Shown: one piece after another, positions 13,857 to 28,089 of the stretch | Position numbering within the stretch: the first letter of the stretch is position 1 | How the letters are laid out: every line of letters begins with the position of its first letter | Assembly (NCBI GenBank): GCA_013397455.1 | Contig: VYZB01000371.1 | Span: 296,397 to 360,396 of the forward strand | Length of the DNA: 64,000 bases | Direction of reading: 5' to 3' | From: Crotophaga sulcirostris | Lineage: Eukaryota > Chordata > Aves > Cuculiformes > Crotophagidae | The notes under the pieces: generated by a model | The model's database searches: none | The model's input: only the letters and a program-made list of their open reading frames with translations | What the model was told of the DNA's origin: nothing | Position numbers and translations under genes: made by a program

Positions 13857-13889
13857 ACTACCCAGCCCAAATTGTTCTATGATTCTAAG
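13857..13889 (+). repeat. CR1 3'-tail relic
   Basis: The stretch CCAGCCCAAATT followed by the octamers GTTCTATG (13874-13881) and ATTCTAAG (13882-13889) matches the last 30 or so bases of an avian CR1 element in plus orientation. The body upstream is not recognisable and is replaced by a T-rich tract. It is either a very short insertion or an eroded copy. Confidence 0.45.
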
Positions 13890-13944
13890 TCACTTCAAGG
13901 AATAAATTTTTACACACGCCTTCACTGCTTAGAAAGCTACACTT

Positions 13945-13975
13945 AAAAAAAAAAAAGTTCATTTTTTTTTTTTTT
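13945..13975. repeat. A12-T14 inverted simple repeat
   Basis: A12 at 13945-13956, a five-base spacer and T14 at 13962-13975 form a potential 12-bp A:T hairpin. Two opposed homopolymers so close are unusual. They may be a pair of simple tracts or remnants of two inverted poly(A) tails. Confidence 0.7.
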
Positions 13976-16900
13976 ACTGCAGGACTGGGAATAGTTGTCA
14001 ATTAGACTAACACAAAATACACTGTAAACCCTGAAAACAATGAGCATTAATTTTACCTCTATTCACAAAGTCCCTCTTTAGTTTAATATAACAGTATAAA
14101 TTGAGTTATCTAGTAGAAACTGGTGGAGTTAATTACCATCCTATATTTTATGATGGCTATGAGACATAGCTAAATATGTTTTCATCCAAAGTAAAGGCAA
14201 CTAGTTAGAAATTCAGATTTTCTTTGTGAAGAAAGTTTGGCTGGCTACTGATAGATGAAGGGGTATGTTTGTATGGCTGAACTATCTCACACAAGTTGTG
14301 TTCTTTCAAGGCAAATTTTTGGAACAGGATGAATGAAGGAGTTCAGATGCTGTGAGAGGTAATAGTCTCAGTTCACTTCACTTCTTCTCTGTTTAAAAAA
14401 ACAGAATTTGCTACAGTCTTGTAAACAAGTATTTTATGCCAAAACTCCAATTCAGACATCAGTCATTGCTTCTGATGGACATAAACCACAAGACCTTGAT
14501 TTTTTGATTTGAATGCATCAGTGTTTATAACTATGCATAGCATTGCCTTTTTAGAAGTTAACTTCTTGCTCTTCTCAATGTTTTACTCTGATAATTACTA
14601 TGGGATTTTATAAAGTCCTGTCTTGTCATATTAGTACAACTCTGCCTCCTCTTCAGTCTTCTGAAGTCTTGCCAATGTGACAGAAGTCACTGACAGCCTA
14701 GAATGATGCTTGGCTGGTTCTTTTAAAACACTTCAGTTATCTGGATCTGCTGTTTTTTAAAATGTCAGACTTCAGAAGCTGCTAGCTAACATTTTCCTGA
14801 GTAAATACAGGAAGGTGTTTCATCACTTCCTGAGGCATCCTACTTTGTCTCTGAAGCATACAGCAGAACTATTTATTGAACACTTTTGTCTTTCATGAAT
14901 TATAGTTAATCAGAATATTGCCACTGTATTTTAACAGGCCACTGTTGTAATTTGGGTCCTTTTTACTATGAAAGTCTTAAAAGCTCTTCTGTTTGTAACG
15001 GTAAGGTTGAATTTTTAATTGGAAATAGCCTATAAGTGCTTCTGAAACATGCCTTCCAAACACAGTGTTGCTACTCCACCACAAAACATAATGTAGGAAG
15101 GAGAAGGACTTTTTGAAAGTTCAGAAGTAGGGTTTTGAAAGAGGAGGAGGTGGTTTGGTGCATAAAACCAAGACACCTGGAAGCATAAGAGGCAGAGGGT
15201 AAATATGTCTGTGGTTCATATTTGTTGTTCATCGTGTTTCTTGGCATGGTGTGGAATGCAGTACAAATCAAAGCTGTTTGTGATTTGGTCAAAATAAATA
15301 GGGAACAAATAATTTCTTCTCAGGGTATGTATTTGCGGTCAATTATTTGATTTTTTTACATTGACCTTATCCAGACCCCAGCTTTTTTATTTCCCTCAGG
15401 TAGAAAATGGTGCTGGTCAACAGTGACTCTCACTGGTTCCAGGATGAACGAACATATTATGCTGTATGCTGTTTGGCTCTGCCTCCAGTTTTGGGATGCG
15501 ATATTTTGCAGGATGATTAGATATATGTCAGTCTAACGTATCTTTTTCTCAGTTCCACTGACAAGCATAGCATTATTTCATTAAAATCTTGTCATAAGGA
15601 CTATCAGTGCTTCCAAGCACTCAAGCTGCAAGATACATGATTTCTGCTTTGGCAGATGGGTTATACATTACAGATTTGCCCTGGTTATACTATGCAGCTG
15701 AAAAAGCGTAACAATACAAATAATATTAATTATAGACCTTGTCTAATAATTAGATCTATTAGGTATTCACTGTTCTAAAGTTAAGGTTTAGATTTTTATA
15801 GGAGTCTTTTAAGCTTTCTACACTTTTAAAAGACATATTTGTAGTGTCATACATTTTCATTTTTTTTAAGAAATTGTGATTGATACAATTTGAGTAGCAG
15901 AGTGAACTTAGCATGATAAATTATGTCTGTTCATGATTTTCCCCCCCCTTTATGACTAAGGTGTTGTAGTTGATGCACTAAAACAATGGCTGTGAATTTT
16001 GTCCCTTTTGTTGTTTATAACTCGCTTTCTTATCCCTTTGTTAACGTTATCTTATGTGCTCTGCAATGTCTTGGAGCAAACAAGAGCAGTAAATTATTTT
16101 AGAGGACATCTTTGATCTTGCATTCACGTCTTTCTTTAAACTTTGCATAAAATGTTTGTAGAAATATGATAGATTTCAAGACTCTTTTGGCACTTACATG
16201 CAATGGAATGTGAGGTGAAGAGGTTTTTGTAACCCTTTCATTCAGTGAGTGTACAGCCAGTACAGCGTGGTGATTACAGAGGGACCTTACTTACACCTAT
16301 TGCAGTTGTTTTCCTTGGGTCTGGGTCAAACTTGTGACTGCCTAATTGCAACACTGGGTCAAGTAAGTAACAATATGAACTGTTGCAGATGGTTGCAGTT
16401 TTGAGCAGGGATTATTAGTATGAACGATGCGCTCTTAAAGAAAAAAAGGCAATACGTATGTCTTGAGTGCTCACTGAATGTGGAAATTCATGTCCAGTGT
16501 GCCAGGTGCATAAGAAGGTTACTAAAATATAGTATTGCAGGTTTTACCAATTTAGCCTCACTCCAGGCTCAAGGAATACCTTTGCATACTTAAAATGTCT
16601 CTTTAAATGTTTGAAATGTTTTACTGAATGCATCAACAGTAATTTAGTTAACTACTTCAGCATGGAACTACTTTCTAAGTACTTAAGAGCAAGCTTAAAT
16701 TTAGATATTAGTTGGATCAAGGTCTATAGTGAAAAATAAGACCAGTTTTCCTGCTAAGTAATTAGTGCTGAAATAAATGCAAGTTTTATATGCAATATAT
16801 GTTAAAAAAATATAAAATGTCTGGACTTAAAACTTCCTAAACAAATTTTCTCAAAAATAAACTTTTGTTTTATTAGCTACTCGATATGCAGTATTTCCAT

Positions 16901-19900
16901 TGCAATAAAGAAATAGAGCATAGTTTGTGCTGAGATCTATTTGCCATCCAACATCCTTCTTTTCTACAGAGCTTTATTTTTTTTTAGACTTTCAAAAAGA
17001 AAAATTAACCTGTAACAGTCTGATAGATAATGCTTGTCTGTGCTAATGAAACCCTAACATAAAGCAAGTATCTTGACCTTACAAACAAACAAAACAAAGT
17101 TTGATTTACTCAATGACAATGAATAAGCCAGTCAATGTCCTTTGATTTTCCTATATCTTCTTAAAGAAATGTGTTGTCACCCAATGCAGCCTTCAAAGAT
17201 ATTTTGCTTTGGCCACTGGTGTTATAAGACATTGATGATGACAGCTACACTCTACATTCTGTCACTTGTGCCTTCAGTTCACCGCCAAAGGCATTTCATG
17301 CTGTAGTATGGATGAGTCTGAAAGCTGAGTTACGTTTTTGTGTGTGTGTGAACATCTCAAAAAAAATTTGCTTTTCCTTTGGATCGTTTCTTCTGAATAT
17401 GCAGATTCAGCTGATAAAGGAACAGAATGAATCCTTTGTTTATTCTGAAAATTTTCATGCCATCTTTGCAGAAATAATATTTTAAGACTTAATTTTGCAA
17501 TTTTTATTCATATATTTAATTTCAAGCATGGATGATGAGCAAGTGACTTCTTCAAAAGCAGGAACACAAGCCCCTTGGCACTGTACTGTTCCTAAATACT
17601 CTCCAAACTTCTACTTTCTGCTGTTAATGACTTTGAAACCTTGAGACTTTCAAATTAGTTTTTAATGAGTTATAGATTGTAAAAGACCAAACTCATAATT
17701 CAGAGGCTCTCTCAGGACGCTGTACAGAATGGCATGACCTTCTGCACTGCAGAAGTGACACTTCTGACACCATGGAATTTTCTTTTTTTTTAAGTATACA
17801 CAACTTGTTCTAAAACGAAATAGCTGAGAAAGGTTCTCTGATACCTGTCACAGAAGTTGGTGTCAACCCTCATTAACTGTTTTCTTTCCTCATTCAACTG
17901 TGCTTTGTATGTGAATATATTTTTATGTATTTATCAATGGCAAACAGAAACAGTGCAAACCATAAAAATATATACTGGTTTGCAAGTTCTTCCTGCAATG
18001 GACTTTTCATTTTCATTCTGTCTTTTACTTGTAGAAGTTTTTTTTTAATAGTTTTTCTAAACCTGTGCAAGTGGGAGTTCTACAGGTATCTGGATTGTCT
18101 TGTTCTTTTCAGTGAGAGTGATGTAGATCAAAGGCCAGATCTTAGCCCTGCAGGCTGTGTGCAACAGATGCTGTTACAATGTTAAAGCAATAATTTATCA
18201 CTGCTGTGTGTTCTCTGCATTACAAACAACGTAATTTCACTTCTGAACGGCATTAATTGATTGTTTGCATTCTTTGCATACTTGGCCATTTCAGCTCATC
18301 ATCCTCTCACATGGAGAGCAGAGGCTGAATGTGACAAGTAGCTAAGTTTCAGGTAATTCTGTTTAGGATATTCATAGAGCAAACAAGTAGTGTTTATCTT
18401 TGGCTAAGAGCTTTCCATTACTTGAGTGGTTTTATTTCTGTAAGAGACAAAATGATACACAGTTTAAAAAACAAACAAGCAAACCCCACCAAATCCAATT
18501 CAACACCTGTTTTGAAATCCATATTTGAGTTCTCTAAGGGAAGAAATATTATGCATGTCCTATGTTTTAAAATTTTATCTTCCTGTATTTCTCAGTAGCA
18601 ATCCCAGTGAAGTAAATTATTGTATTAATAGTTTTCCCAGTAGGATTATATGGTTTTTTTTCGCAAAATAGGTTTAAATTTAAATTTGAATGTTATTTCC
18701 TTGGTTGCCTCTGTAGTGAAAGTGCTTACACTTTGAGAAGTTAAGAGGATGATTATATGTAAGAAAAACAATTGAGATTTGATGCTGACCTTGAGTTTTA
18801 GTGTAGCAGGTATCTTATTTTGGAAAAAAATGCCAGCTTTGATTTTGCTTTGTGATTTATGGAAATTATTTTGTTCCTTGAATTAATCTCCTTTGGAGTT
18901 CCATTAAAGCTGTCTTTAAATGACTGCAATAGGAAATTTTATGATTTTTTTGCAATATATTTCTATTCACTCTGTTTATATAGTAGTTAGAAAAACTACG
19001 ATGTTTACAAGGGAAGAGCAGTGTGACTTTCATAGTTTATTTTGCATTCATTGAATTGCAAGAGCTTCATTTCAGGGCGATTTCAGGGTGATGTTATTGC
19101 CAGCAACCACTGGACAAGAAGGCAAAATGGAAAGTTGTGGAGTAGTAAATTTGGCAGTTGGTTTATTTATCCATAAACAGAAAGAATTTCAGCCAAATGC
19201 AGAATTACCTTGCAGCAACCTGCCTTCCTCCTCAATACCGTGTGCATGCTAATCATTCTGGCTTGACATTTAGTTGTTCTAGTTATTACAGATATATCAG
19301 TGAGTGAGTAGTAATTAGGTATGGCTCAATAGCTCTAAAAAACATTGAAGTGGTTGTTTAACTCCAGAAAAGGAGGTAAAAAAAATTGCTTTGTTATACT
19401 CGGGTATGTGCAGTAAACATATACTGTTCCTACAAAATGACATCCAGAAAGGATTTCAAGATACTGTGAGGTCTGAGGACAGCTCACCTGTGGCAAAATA
19501 GGGCATAAGCATGCAACAGAGTGCCTGTTGGAACTTTCTGTGGTTTCTCTGAGATGATTCAGTTTTCAGAGGCTGAGCATGCAAGGAGTTTATGATCAGT
19601 AGCTACATTTCTGTAAACTCTCACACTATCTTATTTTATACTTCTGTCTCCTTATTGGTCTCCTTATGCTTTGAAACTAACTTGGATGTGCATGAGGTAC
19701 ACCTTTGTCTTAGGTGGGACCTTGAGTTGTTGTCTAAACAATATTGATTTTGTTGACTGATTAGATAGCAGTGCAAGGACTGTGCATTTGGAGCAGTGAA
19801 TGGCAGTTTGATTAACTACCTGATCCTGCATTACTCTGCTACGTGGAGCCAGGTTTCTCTACTACTTTGGTCTGGCTCAGGAGCAAGCCCTTAGAAAGCA

Positions 19901-20881
19901 CTTGAAGATCGCTGATGTGAAGTTTCTCAACAAGGTATTATAGTGCCCTGTGTTCTGCAGGATATCACCTTCTCTGGGGCTCATCTGTATGCCAAGATAA
20001 TTTCTCACAAAAGGTGAAATGCAGGAGGGCGTTCAAATGACTGTAAATGACAGTAACAGAAGGGTTAAAGAGAATTTAGAGCTTTAGAAACTCTTCTAGA
20101 AAGGGCAGATTTGTTGGTATGAAAAACTGGGCACAAATAATGTGGGATTTACAGTATCTGGTAGATTACTTTTCTTTTTTTTCCTTCTTTCAAAATGGAG
20201 TATTACAATGAAGAGGCAAAGGTGAAAAAAAATCACCTTATGCCATGGACGAGAGGGTGTGCAGAAATTCTAAGCTGGGAACTAAGCAGTGAGAAGCTAA
20301 GGATGGCCTTCAATTTGAGCAATCATGCTGATTGGGTAAGAGGGAGAAAATCCCAGCTCGGTATATTTGCTTTCGTGAAAGAGCGTTATAACACTTCATT
20401 TACAGGTCATTTTTAGGATCCACTGACCCATTTTGCAGTAAGGTAGAACTGACATGAGGCCTAGATTCAGTTTTAAAGTGCAATTACACATTGCTGTTGT
20501 AATAACTGAGGCATTAAGGTTGAGACCAAAATGTATTTTAGCATAAAGATGAGATAAAAGCTTTTTAAATACACAGGTGCATCAGTGACACTGCTGTTTT
20601 AGTCTAGATGATGCGTCCTTCACATTAAATCCTATTTTTCACATAATATAATAAAAATATTGTGGTTGCCAATGATTTGTATTAAAAAATGTGCAGTGAG
20701 ATAAATACTTTTATTATGGAAATCCTATTAGCAAGTCCCTATGTACTGTGCATGTAGCACAGATTTATTAACATACCCTTCTGTAGTTACTTTCTTGAAA
20801 ACAGTTTCACCTCCTATGAAATACTGTGCAATAATGTCATTAATAAACGTATCTAATTGCAGTATATAACTGTAAAAGCCT

Positions 20882-20901
20882 GAATGGATTGGAATGGATT
20901 G
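20882..20901. repeat. short tandem repeat, 2 x 10 bp
   Basis: The decamer GAATGGATTG occurs twice in tandem and is followed by the first bases of a third copy. It is too short to be more than a minor slippage product. Confidence 0.6.
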
Positions 20902-22209
20902 GAAGAGAAGCAGGATTATTGCGGTGGGATGTATTAAATAACATATATTGTACGTCCCTAATTTTTTGTACTACTGTATGCCAAGAGAGAGCATTAAGTA
21001 CCTAGTCAGGTAGCTAATGAAAATCACAAGCCTTCTTATAAGGAACTGTCAGTAGATGGCAATGTGACTATTTTATACAGACTTTTTATTCCATATGAGG
21101 CTTAAGACTTGTAATCATCTGCTGTTGCTGCTTAAATTACTATAATTTTTAATAAGCTGTAAGAACCCTTTAAAACTATTCTTTAAATAATTGATAGTTA
21201 CAAATGGAAATCTTAGCCCAGAATTTCCAAAAGTGATCAAAGTTGTTTTAATTTTCTAATGGTCAGGGTTGAATAAAAATAATGTCACATAATGTGCCAT
21301 CAGTAAACAGGAGATTACTGCACTTATGTCTCATGTTGCTGTAGATTGACTAAACCCATGTTTTATTGATAGCTAGACACTTTGGCCATAACTCATCCAA
21401 AAGTGTGGTGCTTATAATGAGTACCAGAAGGAATAACAAAAATAAACATGTTCTTGCGCTGTCAACAATACATCCAGTGTAAGGCTTACGAGTGTCTCTT
21501 CCTTCCTCTCCTCCCTCTTTGTAGAGAATCTGACCAGGGAGAAATAAAGTTTCAGAATATCAAGTTCATCATCCGGCATTAGATTAAACATTATGGTCAT
21601 GTGAAGAATGAACAACTACTGCAGAAATATATGTGCTTAGTGCTTAGCTGTTTAGTTACTACTGTTGTTAATATTTCATGTGACAGCAGTAGAGAGAAAC
21701 ATATGTTAGATGCGCACCAAACAACTCTGAAAAAAATGTAGTAATGTATTCCTATTTAGGACCCATTGGCTTTAAATGACAGAATGGATTTGAAGGGCCT
21801 GATTTGCCATGGCTTATTTATGTTTTGAAGTTTTGGACCCATACTTGTATTTATATAAGTACCTCAGAAAGCTGATGTCTACTTCCTTCCGAGCATTTTT
21901 TATAAATCTGTCTGCAAATACCTAAATCATACATAGAGAATTTTATCTTTTGGTTACTGCCTAAAGTAGGACTTGCTTTACGAAAAATCTATCCTCATTA
22001 CAGAGGTCTCATTTATAAATAGTTTTGTGGTGTGAGACGACAGCCTGTCTCAGTGTCTAGTGTCCACACACCTGAGTCAAGAGGCTGTTGATTAAATGTA
22101 ATCAGTCTGTAAGGGGTCTTTACTGTTGTGTGTCTACATTCTCAAGTATGTGTTGGAATTCTGGAAAGATGCAGAACTAGCTGTACCTACTGTACATCTC
22201 ATATTTATC

Positions 22210-22636
22210 AGAGGGCTGGAACACCTCTGCTATGAGGACAGGCTGAGAGAGTTGGGCTTGTTCAGCCTGGAGAAGCGAAGGCTCCAAGGAGACCTTAGAG
22301 CAGCCTGCCAGTACTGAAAGGGTCTACAAGAAAGCTGGAGAGGGACTTTTTACAAGGGCAAGTAGCGATAGGATGAGGGGTATGGCTTTAAACTGGAAGG
22401 GGAAGATTTAGATTAGACATTAGGAAGCAATTCTTCATGATGAGGGTGGTGAGGCCCTGGCACAGGTTGCCCAGGGAAGTTATGGATGCTCTATCCCTGG
22501 AGGTGTTCAAGACCAGGTTGGACGGGGCTTTGAGCAACCTGGTCTGGTGGGAGGTGACCCTGCCCATGGCAGAGGGTTTGGAACTAAGTGACCTTTTAAG
22601 GTCCTTTCCAATCCAAACCATTGTAGGATTCTATGA
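22210..22636 (+). mobile_element. CR1 LINE, 5'-truncated copy
   Basis: This is a 427-bp 3' fragment of an avian CR1 retrotransposon in plus orientation. It starts inside the end of ORF2: the frame reads GLEHLCYEDRLRELGLFSL and LEKRRLQGDL, the usual CR1 block after the reverse transcriptase. It continues through the REVMDALSLEVFKTRLD C-terminal block and the short 3' UTR, ending at ATTCTATGA (22628-22636). The ORF2 part is broken by indels (a stop at 22315-22317, after the QY codons). Severe 5' truncation is normal for CR1 because reverse transcription starts at the 3' end. Its subfamily differs from the two copies at 42.5 and 48.6 kb: it carries the LGLFSLEKRR block and a longer variant of the 3' UTR. 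Confidence 0.95.
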
Positions 22637-25600
22637 AGTAGGTTGCTATAATATTGACTCTGAATGCCTTGGTCCCTCAAGAAGTTGTACGTAAACCTGG
22701 CTACCCAGCTTTCCAGGGTTTGTTTCTTTATTTGGTTTTTTTTTTTTTTTTTTGGTGGGAGGAGGGGGAGTTATCCAAGGGTATACATAAACGAGACCTC
22801 TATTTTCATGCGAGTTGTCTGTGCTGTCTAAAGACTATTCATTATACCTCACAACCAGAACGAGGTGAAACAGTTCACAGTCCATACCTGGGCCCAAGCC
22901 TGGTCACCAGCTGCACTGGCGGTGGCAAACAGACCACTGAGGGCTGAAAACGGGCTGATTGGTGAGTGAGAGAGAGACCACAGAGCTCAAGAAAGATGCA
23001 TTCTCATGGGATTTGTACTATTGACTGGGTGCAGCTGCCCAGCCTAATGTACCTGGGTGGCATGGGCACTTGCAAAGTGGAGTGATGTGTTCTGTGGGTG
23101 CATGGGAAGCTCATGGGCCTCGCTGTGGCCCTTGTTTTACAGCTATGAGAAGAGACAGAAGCTTGCCCTGTGGGAGCAACCATTGAGAACGTGGTGTTTC
23201 CAGCTCTTGAAGCAAGAAGTTCTGGCTGATATTTGTAACAGGAGATTGAACCATCTTTCGGTCTCTTAAAGAAATTAATCCTTTCATTGTGGGCTGAAAG
23301 CTGTAAACTGTTCTTTTCAGCTCCTTGCTACTATTAGCTAGGCCTTAGCTATTTGTTTCTGGGGGAGGACAAATTGCTTATATTAGTCAGGCATTTCTTT
23401 GGAGAATCCCTAGTCATTTGCGGTGAATGTATCCTCTTTTCTTAAACGCAGCAGAAATGAATAATAATGGACAGTTTTCTTACTTAAAACTTTTAAACCT
23501 ACTTTTCCATTCAGTCCTGCACCCAAGGAGGTCTGTTTCTGTTCTTAAGGCCAAGCCTACAAGTGTTTTTTCTGGCTTCCTGGTGGTTTTCTGCCTACAT
23601 GTACCAACACATCTACCTCCTGTCAATACAGGACCTGACGTTTTCAATCAATCCCCTGGGCCTTCCCACATGGCTTTCTGTTGTTTCAGCTGTTTTACTC
23701 TATTAAAGATCTTAATTCCTTTGAATAAAGGACTGCTAGCATGAACATCAGCCTGCAAAGTCTGTAATTTCCCATGGATCAGAGGCACACTTACTGGCAA
23801 CCATTAACACCTTCTAGCATCACAATGTTCTGCTACAGCATGGGGCATGGAAACCCACCGCTCAGATTTAAGAGGCTTTCTGTAGTGAAAGCATCTGCCA
23901 GCATCCCTGCCCAGCCTCCCTGTTCTGGATGGCTGTGCAAGGGGTAGGTAGCCTTAAAGGACCTTTGAGTTGTTTAAAAGGGTATTTGTTCAGAACTTTT
24001 GTTTCATGTTGCCTTTCAGTTAAATAAAATATCTAAATATAGGTATTAAATCCTCTCTTTGCCTGAATTCTGATAATGTAGATGGAAAGATTTTTTTTTT
24101 TCTGGTGACTTTCTATAAATAGGTTTGAAACTCTAAAGTCTTCTTTCTGATCTTATATGTAACTTTCTTATATTTATATGTATGGCTGTGTCCTCAAATC
24201 TATGCATACAGAATAGCATTCTGCCGAAGTAATTTAGAATGAGAAATTCTGTCCTACAAAACAACGCACTTCTGATTAGTCTTAAATGTGGAGTTTGAAA
24301 AGAGTTATAGATTTATCAGCCTTTACAAGGCAAGCATTACTTACTGATTAAATCACAGTAAATATTCCAATACCATACCAGCGTTTTTATACATTCATGT
24401 ATAAAGGAAATACAATCTGTTTCTTACTGTGCTTAACAAATTTGGAACATGAACATTATAATGTGGTACTTCATTAGTCCTCATTATATTTCTTCACATT
24501 CAGTCATGCCAGCTATTTTTTTTTTTTGCTATAGATGTCCCTACGGTAACATTAAAAAAGGGACCCAATGACCCTGGTTCGTTATCAGTCTCCTGAGAGT
24601 GATCTTTGAGAGATTCATGAGAAGGATGAAGTTTAGCAGAATTATGTGTAATTTGGACTTTCTGAATGGTTGAACAAGAGCTCCTCCTAGATTGTTAAGA
24701 ACTGAAGACTGTGCCTTGTGTCATTCCACAGCTAATTTTTCCTAGGTGTGTAATAGGATTTTCGATTTAGCCTGTGCACTTAGTGTCATAAAGCATTATT
24801 ATCCATACTTTTGAAAAGGCAGTGAGATTAAAAAAATTATACAGTTTTAAAAGAAAACTTTTACTTGAACTTTCCCTGATCTGTTATTGACTTTGGGTAA
24901 AATATAGTGAGTTTTTGTTGTTATTTACATAGAAACTCCATCAATAAATTTAGCCTGAAAAATTTTGTTTCCATTATCAATTGATGTAGTGTTAGGCTCA
25001 ATGCTTTGCAACCATTAATGGCTGTGATACACTCAGCAAAAATTCAAAAGGTAGGAAATGTCTTAGTGTAGGTATTTGTTTTTTCTTGGAGGAATTGGTA
25101 AGTATTGATCCTCAGTTTTCCCGCTGGAGAACTTTAAATTAACTCCTTACCTTAGGTGTATTCTTTTTGTAATAATAATGATGTATAATATTACAATAAA
25201 ATGGGAAAGAAGTGGCTGAATGTTCTGTAATGAGAATTTTGCCTTCTGTTTGAGATGGTTTACCTTTAAGAAGTAGATATGAAATACTTTGTTTTGGATA
25301 GTCTTGCTGAGGGCCTTCAGTAAGGTGAAATGGGTATTAGTTTCAGTAGTATAAATCGTCATTCTAACAAGCAGAAAGTAGCTGACAAAGTGAAAAATCT
25401 TGACTGCCCTCAAGGAGCTTGATTTAGATCAATAAAATTTTATTTTAGTCTTGCAACCCACCTTTGCGGGGATTTTCAGTATTAAACTCAGAAATTAATA
25501 ACCATAACCTACATGGACAAAGCCTAGTTATTATTTCAGCTCTGCTTCCTTTGAGTAATCACAATAATTTTCGTATGTGCATATCACTGTTATGTTTGCA

Positions 25601-28089
25601 ATACTTTTACCTGACTTGAGATGTTGGTCTGGTTGATAACTAAACAGGTACACCTCTGTTTTTGCTGAATAGGGCTATGAGGGTCAGGGGGGTAGTCCTA
25701 CAGGAAAACCAGGCGGGCAGAGAAGTGGGATTGCTGTCATGTGTTAGTGCAGCCTTACTAAAGACTTGAATGCAACTGTGATGTACACTTAGACTGGGAA
25801 AGACTTCTTCCTTTTTGTAATCTAGAGGTAGGCAACTGAAGTCAAAACCACTTCCATTCATAAGCCATTGCAGGACACATTCCAGATTTAGTTCACTCTG
25901 AATCAATAAAATGTAATCATCATCTCAGTAAAAGGAGTAGGTTCATCATGGGGCCAAGGTACAACAAAGAGTAATGCTACCTCAGAGGTTAAAAGCACCT
26001 TACAATGAGACAACTTTAAGCTTTTGAACATCGTTTATGCAGACAAAATAACTTCTGTGCTTCGTGTTTCTTATGTTGAGGTTTTAAAAACTCGATGAAT
26101 TAGACATATTTAATTCAATACTCTCATTAATTCCTTGCACTGAATGCTTTAATGTCAATCACGCAGAAAATATTTAAATATGACAAGTTCTTTTTAATGA
26201 TAATAAAATTGTGTTACAATAAAAGCAAAATGCTTGGTTAAGAAATTGAAAAAACATAAGTCAATTCATAGCTATACAAACAAATATTGCAAAAAATGCG
26301 TGCAGAAAAATGTGAAAATAACAAAAAGGCTTTCATTAGGAAATCACACTTCTCTACTCTCATGTTTCACCTGGGAGATTAAAGATGCTTCTTTTCCAGA
26401 AAATGTCTGATTTTTATTTTGTCACAGGAAAAAATCAAATGATTCCCATTAATTTCAATATGCATTTTAGTTATCTGAAGTGGAGGGGGTTTTGTTTCCT
26501 TTAAACTAAAAATTTCAGTATTATTCAGTGTTTGAAGTTAGGGAGTGAGAGAGATGCTAATAGAAGGGGGGAAATATACAGCAAACCATATGCAAATATT
26601 AATGCATTTTCTTTGATCTTATATGAAAAATATTGTAGACTTCTGAGGGCTAGAAATGTCACCAATAAAATCAGTACCTTTTCTAATGGTGAATGCTGCT
26701 TTCATCACTTTCTTGATTTACCAGTATTCTGACTTAAGGTCTCCTGGTTCTGAGACTTGATTTCATAATTTACGTATTTAGTCCAACAGGCATTAGATCT
26801 TGCCACTTCTTCAGTTCTTTTTTAGCCTTTAGATCTATCACTTTATGGGGGGAGAAGAGAGGGATGACATATAAGGTTGTACTTAAAAGACGAATGGGAA
26901 AGCTTCACTTTTTATTACCAACTTGCCTCCTGTCAAGAGCTATTTTAGTAAATCAGACCAAAGAGTAAATAGATCATATAGACCTCTTGTTACTTTTGTA
27001 GTCTTGGAGAAGTCTGGAATATTTTCCATAGTATTATGATTTCAAAGGACGTAGCTTGGATAGTCTCTTAAATGGGAATTCACAAACTGCAATTGGGGGA
27101 TCACTGACTCATTCAGCTGTAAACCACTTGATCTTGTCCTGGCTCATCTTTCATCCTTTTTTTGTAGCATTGTGTGTAGCTGAAAGGTTGTCCCCACACT
27201 GTCTCCCAAGTACCGTTTTCAGGTGCATATAGATATTTTATGACAAGGAGTAGGAATAGGAGTTGAGTCAGTGAATAAAAAGGTTACATCTCTTAAAGTG
27301 TTACTATTTCTGAAAGGATCTTGTCCACCATTTTAAATTAAAAATATTTTTGCTGGCATCTGCCAAGTTGTCAAAATTGTAGCAAAAAGGTCTGAATTGC
27401 AACAAAATTCTGCTTGGATGGCATGACTTCAGGATGTTTGTTTGTTTTTGTTTATTTTTTTAAAATATGCTTGATTTCCAGCTGATTTTTCTTTTTTTCT
27501 TTCAGACTTCTTGTTAGTCCACTGATTAGGCAGAAAATGGTGAATTAGTCTTGAGCAGTGGCTTCTCCTCATAGCATGACTAACTCAAACAATGTTTAGC
27601 TGCCATCCCAGTTCCTTCTTGTGTGAAATTTGAAAAGTTTCCACCTTTTTATCAGAATTGGATCCAGCCCCCCTGCCCCAAACCACAAAAATACCCAATC
27701 ACTCTACTGCCCAAACCTGCTACAAAACTACGAAAACTCTCTAATGGTATCAAATAAACTTTCCATATACACTTTCACAGTTAAGTGAACCAGGCCAAGA
27801 AAGCATGTGTGTAGGTGAGAGCATAGGCATGCATGTACAGATAAAGCATAAGCGACTTGGCCATTTGTCAGAGATACAGAAACTCGAGGTTAAAATTCTG
27901 CTTGTGCTTAATTCAGAATTATAATAGTGTACAAACTGCTCTGTCAATTTTGACCGGAAATTTCACCTCAGATTTGTTATCAGTGTACTGATAGCAATAC
28001 ACTTCTGTAAATAGTGGCATTTTTTTCTTTTTTCCAGGATAAAGTCTTTTCTTACAAAGGATCTCAGTGTTCTCAAATATTACAGTGAA
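22637..28089. other. noncoding DNA after the CR1 copy
   Basis: No gene is recognised. A T18 run (22736-22753) leads into a G-rich purine stretch, and 22760-23270 is GC-richer than the surroundings, with open frames of 70-97 codons that show no domain. T runs lie at 24091-24101 and 24516-24527. A pyrimidine/G-T stretch lies at 27437-27465. Nothing resembles an exon with flanking splice sites well enough to report. Confidence 0.5.
22736..22753. repeat. T18 homopolymer
   Basis: A run of 18 T followed at once by GGTGGGAGGAGGGGG, 100 bp past the end of the CR1 copy. CR1 has no poly(A) tail, so this is not part of that element. It could be the reversed poly(A) tail of another retrosequence, but no body is recognisable. 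Confidence 0.75.

Larger units (their letters stand above)
13890..22209. other. unique AT-rich noncoding DNA, 8.3 kb
   Basis: No gene is seen. It holds an A12/T14 inverted repeat (13945-13975), a short TG run near 17338-17350, an A/C-rich stretch around 18466-18500 and a twice-repeated GAATGGATTG unit at 20882-20901. Small open frames (for example 20195-20416, 73 codons) have no recognisable motifs or gene context. Confidence 0.55.
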
